Source: an uncultured Cytophagales bacterium
GTDB lineage: Bacteria; Bacteroidota; Bacteroidia; Cytophagales; Cyclobacteriaceae
DNA length: 64,000 bases
NCBI GenBank assembly: GCA_913057175.1
Contig: CAJXNP010000018.1
Coordinates: forward strand, 62,001 to 126,000
Direction: 5' to 3'
Both the position numbers and the translations under genes were made by a program. Below, in pieces: positions 53,171-60,929 of this stretch. Below the pieces are notes generated by a model. It saw only the letters and a program-made list of their open reading frames with translations. It did no database searches and had not been told where the DNA came from. Position 1 is the first letter of the stretch. Every line of letters begins with the position of its first letter.

Positions 53171-55816
53171 ATGGATGTTACTGTCCTGAATGAACTTTTA
53201 GATTTTACGGAAGAGGCGATTCTGATTATTGAGGAAAACGGGAACATAACTTTTTCTAATGCACGTGCCAATCAATTATTGGGGGCAAATAGGAAAAGAA
53301 TTGTAGGGGAGAATATCAGGGATCTCTTTCATCCTTCCCTGAAGGATCTGTTTGAAAAGGAGTTTGCTGCTCTTCTTCAAAAGGATCTTCCTGAGGTTTA
53401 TTTTAATTCGTTTTTGGAAAGCGAAATGAATAATAACCTGCGAATTAGAATTAAGCCATTTAAAGTAAAAAACTATATTTTGACTTTTACGGCTCTTGAA
53501 AACTCAGAGCCTTTCAATGCCTATCAGCTTTATAAGCTATTGGCTGAAAATGCCTATGACATCAACCTAATGTATGATGATCAAAAGCTGATCTATATAA
53601 GTCCATCCATTCATGATTTTCTGGGGTATTTTTCTGGTGAAGTCAATACCATTCGCGATTGGTTTGAGTTGATCCATCCTGATGACCGTAAAAAGGTGAT
53701 CGCTGAAATCGAAAAAGACAAAAGTGACAAATTGATTTATTCATTTATCACCTATCGTCAGAAGCACAAAAAGGGTCATTATCTATGGTTTGAGACGAAG
53801 ATCAGGCATGAATACAATTTTGACGGGTCTGTAGTTAATATCCTGACCTCAATGGATATCACAAAGAGAAAAAAGGCGGAAATCCAGCTGGAACAGCAGA
53901 AGGAGTTCATTGAGGAGCTGTTTGATACCGACCCTAATTTGATATTTGTGAGGGATGGGAATGGTAAAATTATTTATTGCAACCTGGCTGTAGCCGATCT
54001 TGTTGGCATGCCTCGGGAAGAGTTTCTGGCTCTTGAAGAGAACCATTTCCCTGCCCCAAAGCATGATCTGGATGTGTACATGGAAATGGAGAAAAAGGTC
54101 ATTAACCATGGGCAGGAGATCCTGATTGAGGAGAAAATTGAAGATAAAAATGGCGTGGTGAATCATTTTCAGACATTGAAAAAACCACTCAAAACCAAAG
54201 ACGGAGATATCAATATCCTGAATATCTCAACGAATATTAATCAGATAAAATATTATCAGAACGAAAGTCAGAAAGCAATAGCTGCCCGAACGGAGTTCTT
54301 TTCAGCGATGAGTCATGAGATCAGAACTCCCATGAATGCCATCATGGGAATGGTAGATTTATTGCTAAAGCGAAACCCAAGGGAAGATCAGCTAAAGCTC
54401 ATGCAGGCATTAAATTTTTCATCAAAAAATTTGCTCACCCTGATCAACGACGTTCTGGATTTCTCAAAAATTGAGGCCGGGAAGATCGAAGTAGAAGAAA
54501 TCAATTTTAACCTCATGGAATTGGTTGATAATATTTACATGGGACTCAAGCCAAAAGCACTTTCTAAAAACCTCAGCCTGGGATTGCTGTACGACGAAAA
54601 AGTTCCAAAAGTAGTCAGGGGAGATTCCATAAAGATCAGTCAGATCCTTAATAACCTGATCGGCAATGCTGTCAAATTCACCGAAAAGGGGAATGTTTCC
54701 ATTTACCTGACGCTCGCTGAAAAATCGGAGGATGATTATCGGATTAAAATGAAAATCAAGGATACCGGGATCGGTATACCGGAAGATAAATTATCAGATA
54801 TTTTTAATCCATTTAAACAGGCAAGTGCGAGCACAACCAGAAAGTTCGGAGGAACGGGATTGGGATTGACAATTGTCAAAAACCTGGTTGAGCTGTTAAA
54901 TGGACAGATAAAAGTAAAAAGCGCTGATGGTAAAGGATCCGTTTTCAGTGTTGAGATACCATTCAAAAAACCGGATAGCCAGGATTTGGAATTAGTTGTT
55001 CCTGATACTGCTATTCAAAATATGAATTGGAAGCTGGATCTGAATATCCTGTATGTTGATGATGTCATTACCAACCAGTTTTTGATCGAAGAGATTTTGA
55101 AAGGGTGGGGCATTGAGGTGGAACTTGCTTCCAATGGCAAGGAAGCGCTCGAAAAAATTAAAACCAAGAAGTATGACCTGGTCCTGATGGATATCCAGAT
55201 GCCCGGAATGGATGGCTATACCGCAACAGATATGATCAGGCAAATGGATGACGAATATTTTAAGAAAGTTCCGATTGTTGCGTTGACGGCAAATACATCT
55301 AAATCAACACGAAGCAAATTGAGTAAGGTCGGAATGCAGGATTATATCCTAAAACCGGTTAACATAGAAGACCTCAGGGCAAAGCTCATTAAGAATTCCA
55401 ATCTGAATGAAGAGCTGGACCTGAGTAAATTAATTATCGAAGAGGAGTCCGGAAACCAGGTTGTTACAACTATTAGTTATCGGCAGACAGATAAGTTGTT
55501 TTTGACAAACATGGTGAAGTACCAGGATTTTCTGAAGAAAACTATCAATGAGTTTGAGATGAACTTCCAGGAATTGTCATTCGCGATGAAGGCAGGGGAT
55601 ATGGATGCATACAGAAAGATCCACCATCGGATGAAAAGTATCCTGTCAACCTTGAATATGCACGATTTGAAATCCGTGGTAGATGATATCCTGGATAAGC
55701 TGGATAGCGAGCCGGGAGATTTTGATTTTGACTCAGAATATCAAAACCTCAAATTTCAGTTTGATTTCGTGCTGGATAATTTGAAGAATAAACTATCGTC
55801 TCTCAAGTGGCACTAG
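53171..55816 (+). CDS. Hybrid sensor histidine kinase with PAS sensors, receiver and HPt domain
   Basis: 881 residues from ATG at 53171 (a TTG six bases earlier is less likely). Three PAS-like domains span about 1-360, with PAC-type segments such as HYLWFETKIRHEYNF and NIPTITNISTNI-like strands. The phosphoacceptor is in FFSAMSHEIRTPMNAIMG (His near 381), ATPase motifs are NNLIGNAVKFTEKGN, DTGIGIP and GTGLGLTI, the receiver Asp lies in LVLMDIQMPGMDGYT (near 673), and an HPt histidine is in YRKIHHRMKS (near 818). The full phosphorelay chain is present in one protein. Its last 4 bp overlap the convergent GNAT gene. The input ligand is unknown. Confidence 0.92.
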   Translation: MDVTVLNELLDFTEEAILIIEENGNITFSNARANQLLGANRKRIVGENIRDLFHPSLKDLFEKEFAALLQKDLPEVYFNSFLESEMNNNLRIRIKPFKVKNYILTFTALENSEPFNAYQLYKLLAENAYDINLMYDDQKLIYISPSIHDFLGYFSGEVNTIRDWFELIHPDDRKKVIAEIEKDKSDKLIYSFITYRQKHKKGHYLWFETKIRHEYNFDGSVVNILTSMDITKRKKAEIQLEQQKEFIEELFDTDPNLIFVRDGNGKIIYCNLAVADLVGMPREEFLALEENHFPAPKHDLDVYMEMEKKVINHGQEILIEEKIEDKNGVVNHFQTLKKPLKTKDGDINILNISTNINQIKYYQNESQKAIAARTEFFSAMSHEIRTPMNAIMGMVDLLLKRNPREDQLKLMQALNFSSKNLLTLINDVLDFSKIEAGKIEVEEINFNLMELVDNIYMGLKPKALSKNLSLGLLYDEKVPKVVRGDSIKISQILNNLIGNAVKFTEKGNVSIYLTLAEKSEDDYRIKMKIKDTGIGIPEDKLSDIFNPFKQASASTTRKFGGTGLGLTIVKNLVELLNGQIKVKSADGKGSVFSVEIPFKKPDSQDLELVVPDTAIQNMNWKLDLNILYVDDVITNQFLIEEILKGWGIEVELASNGKEALEKIKTKKYDLVLMDIQMPGMDGYTATDMIRQMDDEYFKKVPIVALTANTSKSTRSKLSKVGMQDYILKPVNIEDLRAKLIKNSNLNEELDLSKLIIEEESGNQVVTTISYRQTDKLFLTNMVKYQDFLKKTINEFEMNFQELSFAMKAGDMDAYRKIHHRMKSILSTLNMHDLKSVVDDILDKLDSEPGDFDFDSEYQNLKFQFDFVLDNLKNKLSSLKWH

Positions 55817-56250
55817 ATCGTTAACGTCATCTCACAGTGTAATATGCCACACTCTTCAAACTGTTTTCCCACCTGCTTAAAGCCAAACTTCGCGTAAAGC
55901 GGGATCGCATCCACCTGAGAGTGAAGATAAACCAACTCCTGATCGTTCAGCTTGTTTGCCTGCACATCTTCCAATACCTTTTTGACCAGCAAACTTCCTA
56001 TCCCTTTACCCCGCCACTCCTTCAAAATGGCAAATCTTTCCAGTTTAAATCCACGATCAGTTTTTCGCCATCGTGCCGTTCCGATTGCTTTTCCATCATC
56101 ATCCCGGGCGAGATAGTGCTGGCAGACATTTTCAAATTCATCGATCTCAAATTCCTTTGGAACCTTTTGCTCTTCGACAAAAACACGCTCCCGGATCAAG
56201 TAAGCGTCAAGCAATTCCTGGAAATCAATCTTTTTTACCGTTACTGACAT
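55813..56250 (-). CDS. GNAT-family N-acetyltransferase
   Basis: 145 residues from the ATG ending at 56250, preferred over one ending at 56271 because it shortens the overlap with the phoH stop region from 47 to 26 bp and gives the N-terminus MSVTVKKIDFQELLDAYLIR. The acetyl-CoA-binding motif A is RFAILKEWRGKGIGSLLVKK, with the R/Q-x-x-G-x-G loop. Similarity of the start (REVFVEEQKVPKE) suggests the ElaA-like branch. The acceptor cannot be stated. It is read behind phoH on the same transcript. Confidence 0.85.
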   Translation of the reverse strand: MSVTVKKIDFQELLDAYLIRERVFVEEQKVPKEFEIDEFENVCQHYLARDDDGKAIGTARWRKTDRGFKLERFAILKEWRGKGIGSLLVKKVLEDVQANKLNDQELVYLHSQVDAIPLYAKFGFKQVGKQFEECGILHCEMTLTI

Positions 56251-57190
56251 TTTTGACTTTGGCGAGATCATAGGCGTTGACGATGTCCTTTACTATCTGA
56301 TGTCGGACAACATCTTTAGCCTCGAGATTAATAATAGAAATACCACTAATATTTTTAAGGATATCTACCGCCTCGATCAACCCTGAATTTTGGTTGCGGG
56401 GCAGGTCCACCTGTGATTGATCGCCGTTGATGATGAGTTTTGATTGAGGCCCAAGCCGCGTGAGAAACATCTTCATCTGCATGCCTGTGGTATTCTGAGC
56501 CTCATCCAGCAGAATGAATGCATTGTTGAGTGTGCGGCCTCTCATATAAGCCAGTGGGGCAATTTCTATCACACCACTCTCACGGTAGTATTTTAGTTTT
56601 TCATGTTGGATCATATCGCCCAGTGCATCATAGATGGGGCGCAAATAGGGGTCGATTTTTTCCTTCAGATCACCGGGCAAAAAGCCAAGGTTTTCACCGG
56701 CTTCTACTGCCGGTCTTGTGATGATGATCTTTTTTATTTCCTTGTTTTTCAACGCCCGAACAGCAAGAGCTACGGAAATGTATGTTTTACCGGTTCCGGC
56801 AGGCCCAAGGGCAAAAACTACGTCATTCTTTTTTACCGCATCCACCAGCAGCTGCTGATTTCGCGTTTTGGGTTTAATAACAAATCCTTTGGTACCATAA
56901 ACAAGCACATCCTCCTTGTCGATTTCCAGAACAGGGTTTTCCTGCTCGATATAGTTTTTCACATTTGTATGAGTCACCTTTCCATATTTGTGGTAGTGAT
57001 TGACCAATGAATTAAGGATGTCATTGATCTTTAGGATTTCAGTACCGGATCCCTGGATCCTGATCTCGTTACCTCGGGAAATAATTTTTGTTTTCGGAAA
57101 AGCGGACGCTACTTCTTTGATATTTGAATTGTCAACCCCTAAAAAGTCAACCAGCGAGATGTTTTCTAAAGTAATTACTTTTTCTACCAA
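56225..57190 (-). CDS. PhoH family ATPase
   Basis: 321 residues. Walker A is GPAGTGKTYIS (129-139); Walker B is FILLDEAQN near 226-234, followed by the arginine-containing TRLGPQSKLIINGD. An N-terminal KH-like segment precedes the ATPase core. PhoH/PhoL proteins are RNA-linked ATPases or helicases. The C-terminal coding end overlaps the GNAT start. It is divergent from the SAM hydroxide adenosyltransferase gene with 93 bp between start codons. Confidence 0.93.
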   Translation of the reverse strand: MVEKVITLENISLVDFLGVDNSNIKEVASAFPKTKIISRGNEIRIQGSGTEILKINDILNSLVNHYHKYGKVTHTNVKNYIEQENPVLEIDKEDVLVYGTKGFVIKPKTRNQQLLVDAVKKNDVVFALGPAGTGKTYISVALAVRALKNKEIKKIIITRPAVEAGENLGFLPGDLKEKIDPYLRPIYDALGDMIQHEKLKYYRESGVIEIAPLAYMRGRTLNNAFILLDEAQNTTGMQMKMFLTRLGPQSKLIINGDQSQVDLPRNQNSGLIEAVDILKNISGISIINLEAKDVVRHQIVKDIVNAYDLAKVKNVSNGKKD

Positions 57191-57283
57191 ATGACTTAAT
57201 TATTAATGTTTTCTCTTTTAATTTTCTACTTAAAAAATTTTTACTTTGCACCAGCAAAAATACACAATTATTGGCTTCTCTCT

Positions 57284-58060
57284 ATGGCTATTATCACTTT
57301 TATGTCTGATTACGGTACCAAGGATCATTACGTTGCAGCGGTCAAGGCAAAAATCTTAAGTATCAACCCCAGCATCAATATTGTTGATATCAGCCATAAT
57401 ATTAAGCCCTACGATATAGCCCACGCATCTTACGTTTTAAAATCCGTTTTCAGGGATTTTCCCAAAGGAACGGTTCATCTATATGCTGTGGATACAATTG
57501 GTCAAAAGGGCAGCCGGTACATTTGTGCCAAGCTGGAAGATCACTTTTTTGTGGGGAATGACAACGGTCTTTGCAGCCTGATCAGCGAAAAAGAACCGGA
57601 TATGATTTCCGAGCTATTCTCTGCCAAGCAGGATGGGAAAACTTTTCCTGCAAAGGATGTGCTTGCCAAAGCAGCTGCCATGATCGCCAGCGGATCGAAT
57701 ATGAATGATGTCGGAAAATTCACAAAGGATGTTGAAAGAAAGGTAGCCCGGAAATTTCGTGCGACGAAAAAGCAGATCTCAGGCAACGTCATACACATCG
57801 ATCATTATGGAAACCTGGTAACAAATATCGAAGAGGAGGTTTTTCAGATCATCAGCAAAAACCGGAAATACACCGTTCAGTTTGCCCGGGAGAAACTGAC
57901 AGAGATCAATGGCCTGTGCAATGAAGCGGAAGATGGAGATTGCTTCGTGATCTTCAACAGCAATGGCTATCTGGAGATTGGCATCAACAAGGGGAATGCC
58001 TCCGAGCTGCTCGGCCTGAAGTACGACAGTCCGGTGAATATATTTTTTGAAGGAGAATGA
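57284..58060 (+). CDS. SAM hydroxide adenosyltransferase (DUF62)
   Basis: 258 residues from ATG at 57284; an earlier in-frame ATG at 57206 would add 26 hydrophobic residues that do not belong to the family, and a TACTTTG sequence resembling the -7 box lies between them. The domain starts ITFMSDYGTKDHYVAAVK and includes VDISHNIKPYD, VDTIGQKGSRY and FFVGNDNGL, with the C-terminal barrel motif HIDHYGNLVTNI. These enzymes hydrolyse SAM to adenosine and methionine; the chlorinase/fluorinase name of the superfamily does not apply here because the halide-pocket insertion is absent. It ends 194 bp before the tRNA gene. Confidence 0.9.
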   Translation: MAIITFMSDYGTKDHYVAAVKAKILSINPSINIVDISHNIKPYDIAHASYVLKSVFRDFPKGTVHLYAVDTIGQKGSRYICAKLEDHFFVGNDNGLCSLISEKEPDMISELFSAKQDGKTFPAKDVLAKAAAMIASGSNMNDVGKFTKDVERKVARKFRATKKQISGNVIHIDHYGNLVTNIEEEVFQIISKNRKYTVQFAREKLTEINGLCNEAEDGDCFVIFNSNGYLEIGINKGNASELLGLKYDSPVNIFFEGE

Positions 58061-58065
58061 GCAAA

Positions 58066-58172
58066 GGGCAGGGAGCAGAGGGCAAAGCTCAAAGGAAATG
58101 TTTCAGCAACCAGTAACTCAACCAACCCAATAACTAAATCACCAAATCACTCAATAACAAATAACCGAATAA
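58066..58172. repeat. Simple GAGCAAAGGGC and AATCACCAAATCACC tracts
   Basis: Immediately after the previous stop: GAGCAAAGGGCAGGGAGC-type words, then runs of CAACCCAATAAC and ATCACCAAATCAC words (58098-58172). The same vocabulary appears inside the WcaF and GT2 coding regions (4770-5098). Confidence 0.7.
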
Positions 58173-58186
58173 CAATTAACTATTCT

Positions 58187-58217
58187 TTTGAAAATAAAAA
58201 CTCTTTAAATACTTTTG
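58187..58217 (+). promoter_or_regulatory. Bacteroidota-type promoter of tRNA-Leu
   Basis: TTTG at 58187-58190 and TACTTTTG at 58210-58217 match the -33 TTTG and -7 TAnnTTTG elements, separated by 19 bp, within the accepted 17-23 range. The tRNA 5' end is 38 bp downstream. Confidence 0.8.
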
Positions 58218-58254
58218 CAAGCCCGTTGAAAGGATGGGTTTTAAATATTGACAT

Positions 58255-58338
58255 GCCCAGGTGGCGGAATTGGTAGACGCGTTGGTCTCAAACACCAATG
58301 TCAGCAATGACGTGCCGGTTCGACTCCGGCCCTGGGTA
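58255..58338 (+). tRNA. tRNA-Leu (anticodon CAA)
   Basis: 84 bases. Acceptor arms GCCCAGG and CCTGGGT pair with a terminal G-U, discriminator A. D arm GCGGAATTGGTAGACGC, anticodon stem TTGGT/ACCAA with loop CTCAAAC giving anticodon CAA, long type II variable arm (about TGTCAGCAATGAC), T arm GCCGG-TTCGACT-CCGGC. No CCA is encoded. It reads the UUG leucine codon. Confidence 0.96.
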
Positions 58339-58841
58339 CTTTTCAGTTTGGAGTGTGAGACTTGAGCAAGAGTCCTCGCTTCAAACTTTTTCCTCTCTAC
58401 AAAAACTCCCATGTACCAGTCGATATTCATAACTGTCACTAGTTCGAGCCTGCCTGTCGGCAAACTGGCATCCGCTTCGATTCATGAATCATGACCTAAA
58501 CTTGTCCTTGTAAAGAATGTTCTCATTTGATGTCCGCAGCGGACGCTGCTATTCTTTTGTTTCTATTCATTGTTGGCACAAGGGCCGTTACACTTATCCT
58601 TGTGCCAGAGGGGGGTAATCATTTGAATTTTGATTGTTTTGTGCTTTTTAGGGAGATTAGAAAGTGCATTTTAAATTGTTTTTGTAAAACATTAGCATTT
58701 CTGTTATTTAGGAGAAGTAAAAAATGTAAATAGTATAAAAGCTGTTTTTTCTTTAACTTTTCTATAATATATAGTAATTGTACTATCTTGATAAGTAATC
58801 GCTATTTTCTTGAAGGTTTTGCTGGAAAATATTTCTACTGA
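58339..58841. other. Spacer downstream of tRNA-Leu with a strong hairpin; no supported gene
   Basis: 503 bp. Bases 58574-58583 (TGGCACAAGG) pair perfectly with 58598-58607 (CCTTGTGCCA) across 14 bases. GTCCGCAGCGGAC at about 58531-58543 is a second perfect palindrome. A 68-codon frame at 58527-58733 includes both and is not convincing as a gene. The tract from 58680 on is very AT-rich and probably carries the promoter of the next gene. Being downstream of a tRNA, this could hold remnants of an integrated element, but no integrase or att repeat was seen. Confidence 0.45.
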
Positions 58842-59696
58842 ATGAATTTTATTATACATAATCTTTTTCTCTTTTTGCTATTTATCACATCTTTTGTTGA
58901 TTTTGACACTAACTGTAAAAGGCTTGAATCACTTAGTGGAAATGAGGCTATTGGTGATTATCATTTTCATTATTTATCACAACGATGCGCCAAAGATGAA
59001 GAATCATCAGATAGGAGATACCTTATTCAAAATGATATTCAAGTTAAGCTTCCTGTAAACTGGAAGAACAACCATGAGACCTTTATTTATTGCACCATTC
59101 CTGGTAATTCATTCTTGGAAATCAGAAAGCCATCAAATCATTACCCAATTAAAGGAAAAACTTCTATCCATTTTGGGTTTAATAAGGACGAATTTCACGC
59201 TTATCCACTCGCATTTATAGAAAATCCTGAAGCTAGTTTAATATTTGACTATAGAGATTTGATTGAAGAACCAAAAGTTTTATATAGTGCAATCGAAGGT
59301 TCATTTCTATCTCAAAACGATAAAAAATTTAATGTGAATTTTGAGTTACACTCATTTAGTCAAGTTAAAGATGGTGATATTCTTACAATTGGAAATGCCT
59401 TTCTTGTAAAAGATGAAAATTCCTATAAAATTTTACAGCCTCTTCAAAAACCATTAGAGGGTTTATCTCTAAGATTGTCAATCTTAGAAGATTATCCTGT
59501 TGAAAAAGTTAAGATTTATCAATTTGGCGAGACCCCCACAATTAATTATAGAAGCCACACTCCTAATTCTGGATATGTGGTTTTTGAGGATGCTAGATAT
59601 TTTAAAAGGATTGATAACAACATTGAGCTATTCTATAATCAAGAGCTTTTGTTTACTACAACAATCCCTATATATATTCCAACAATTCAATATTAA
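58842..59696 (+). CDS. Hypothetical secreted protein, no recognised family
   Basis: 284 residues from ATG. The first ~20 residues (MNFIIHNLFLFLLFITSFV) look like a signal peptide. No catalytic motif, no membrane helices beyond that and no repeat was recognised; the sequence has an all-beta look (NFELHSFSQVKDGDILTIGN). Codon use is more AT-rich than in the surrounding housekeeping genes, which hints at acquisition. Together with the next gene it forms a two-gene unit after tRNA-Leu. Function unknown. Confidence 0.6.
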   Translation: MNFIIHNLFLFLLFITSFVDFDTNCKRLESLSGNEAIGDYHFHYLSQRCAKDEESSDRRYLIQNDIQVKLPVNWKNNHETFIYCTIPGNSFLEIRKPSNHYPIKGKTSIHFGFNKDEFHAYPLAFIENPEASLIFDYRDLIEEPKVLYSAIEGSFLSQNDKKFNVNFELHSFSQVKDGDILTIGNAFLVKDENSYKILQPLQKPLEGLSLRLSILEDYPVEKVKIYQFGETPTINYRSHTPNSGYVVFEDARYFKRIDNNIELFYNQELLFTTTIPIYIPTIQY

Positions 59697-59727
59697 AAAC
59701 TTGGAAAAGATTGAAACTATCTAGCAG

Positions 59728-60201
59728 ATGTTTATAATAAACGCCTTAAAACGATCAAAAAATTTAATTGGCGATGTATTCACTATTCTTAATGCTATAT
59801 TAGTATTAATTGAATCATTTCTTGGTATTATTTTTATAAACTCAGAGATTCTAAAAAAGGTACTTTTGGGTTTTATTTTTAGTTCGGGTCTGTTGGCGTT
59901 TTATTTAATGCCAGAAATGATTAGGAAAATCACAGCTAATAAACTAGTTAGTAAAAGGAGTATTTGTATTATATGGTGCATAATTTCATTTTTAGTCTTT
60001 TTATCAATTATTTCTATTTTAAGACCAGGTTTTGTAATTGACAAACCAATATTATTAAAACTTAATTCCTTCTTTATTACTTTTCCTTTGACCAATATTA
60101 TTCTTGGGTTACTTGCCGGAATATTCACTTTTAACTTTATTATTTTTATTAACTTATATTCTCCGAAAACAATTAAAAAAATCTTTGAAAAAAAGAATTA
60201 A
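59728..60201 (+). CDS. Hypothetical four-helix membrane protein
   Basis: 157 residues, 31 bp after the previous stop. Four hydrophobic segments at about 18-40, 46-62, 78-98 and 116-142 predict an integral inner-membrane protein. AT-rich like its upstream neighbour. No family, binding motif or active site was recognised. The pair may work together (a secreted protein plus a membrane partner), which is inference from adjacency only. Confidence 0.55.
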   Translation: MFIINALKRSKNLIGDVFTILNAILVLIESFLGIIFINSEILKKVLLGFIFSSGLLAFYLMPEMIRKITANKLVSKRSICIIWCIISFLVFLSIISILRPGFVIDKPILLKLNSFFITFPLTNIILGLLAGIFTFNFIIFINLYSPKTIKKIFEKKN

Positions 60202-60257
60202 TTAACATTCCTCAATTATCCACAGAATACTCTGAGGCTGGATAATTGAATACATCG

Positions 60258-60600
60258 GAGCCACTGTCTTAGTAGTGTCTTTTCTGAGACCCCACGTTAA
60301 CGAAAATTAACCACACTTGTTAAGCTTCGGATGGCATTCAATCGAGTTGCTCAACTCGTTAAATCGAGAAGCAGATGTCGTTGAATCGAGATGCGCAACT
60401 CATCCGGAAGAGTTGCTCAACTCGTTTTGGGGAAATGGAGACAAAGTTTAGACTCTCTAAGTTACTCAAAACACTTTGCGGAAAATGTTCAGACACTACG
60501 AGGGAAATATCCCGGCTCTTTGAAGAAAGTGTTCCGATACTTTGAGGGAATTGTTTGGAGGCCTTAACTGTCTTAGTAGAGTCTTCGTCAGAGGCCCCGC
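60258..60600. repeat. Two ~40-bp direct copies around CTGTCTTAGTAG flanking GAGTTGCTCAACTCG repeats
   Basis: Copy 1 near 60263-60301: CTGTCTTAGTAGTGTC then TTTTCTGAGACCCCACG. Copy 2 near 60567-60605: CTGTCTTAGTAGAGTC then TTCGTCAGAGGCCCCGCG. Between them are the two GAGTTGCTCAACTCG copies and the tandem GAGGGAA quasi-repeats, so the 343-bp block looks like one element with direct ends. Confidence 0.55.
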
Positions 60601-60683
60601 GTATTCTCAACCCTTTCTGTGATCGACCGCGGGATCGCCAAGGCAGACCCCGTTGAAACAAAAAACCAGATAGTTTAAAGCCA

Positions 60684-60722
60684 AAAACCCCTTTCTATGT
60701 TGCCATATCAAGGGGTTTTATC
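60684..60722. terminator. Terminator-like hairpin
   Basis: Arms AAAACCCCTT (60684-60693) and AAGGGGTTTT (60710-60719), 16-base loop, AT-rich flanks. Could stop transcripts from either side; nearest read-through gene on the minus strand is the 7TMR kinase. Confidence 0.7.
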
Positions 60723-60760
60723 ATTAGAGGCTAGGCCTTACTGGTTAACGGTCTATACTT

Positions 60761-60929
60761 AGCCCAAAATTGTCATTAGAAAATCTATTCCGAGTATAAT
60801 TCACTTCAAATCAGTCACTTCGTTTTGTTTTTCTCAATCGCCATAGCGTTGCTATGCCTCCTTCGTAAAACTTCCTGATTTATTGTGGATTATACTCTCA
60901 TCACGAAGTTCTAATAACAAATTTGGGCT
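60761..60929. repeat. 169-bp nested palindromic element touching a stop codon
   Basis: Terminal arms AGCCCAAA (60761-60768) and TTTGGGCT (60922-60929). Next arms TTGTCATTAGAA (60770-60781) and TTCTAATAACAA (60909-60920) pair with one G-U type mismatch. Further in, GAGTATAAT-x-CAC (60792-60804) pairs with GTG-x-ATTATACTC (60885-60897), and CATAGC/GCTATG (60842-60856) closes the centre. The right end overlaps the first base of the kinase stop codon. Confidence 0.75.

Larger units (their letters stand above)
60202..60928. other. 727-bp noncoding stretch rich in direct repeats and palindromes
   Basis: Three kinds of structure and no convincing gene. A repeat of about 40 bp centred on CTGTCTTAGTAG occurs twice (near 60263 and 60567). 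The 17-mer starting GAGTTGCTCAACTCG occurs at 60344-60360 and 60410-60426. Two ~38-bp quasi-copies with ...GAGGGAA... lie tandem at about 60466-60555. Then a terminator-like hairpin at 60684-60720 and a nested palindrome at 60761-60929. A 100-codon minus-strand frame (60359-60661) covers the first part but shows no known domain. Confidence 0.55.

Noticed and set aside
57284-58060. Fluorinase/chlorinase activity
   Set aside because: Superfamily name only; the sequence fits the SAM-hydrolysing DUF62 group and no halogenation genes are near.
58176-58463. 95-codon minus-strand frame across the tRNA-Leu gene
   Set aside because: It is antisense to the complete tRNA and carries no domain; a familiar artefact of tRNA sequence.
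58527-58733. 68-codon plus-strand frame after tRNA-Leu
   Set aside because: Spans two perfect palindromes and AT-rich DNA, no family and no neighbours to support it.
60359-60661. 100-codon minus-strand frame in the repeat block
   Set aside because: Its sequence is built from the direct repeats; rich in Ser/Arg with no domain. Treated as noncoding repeat.
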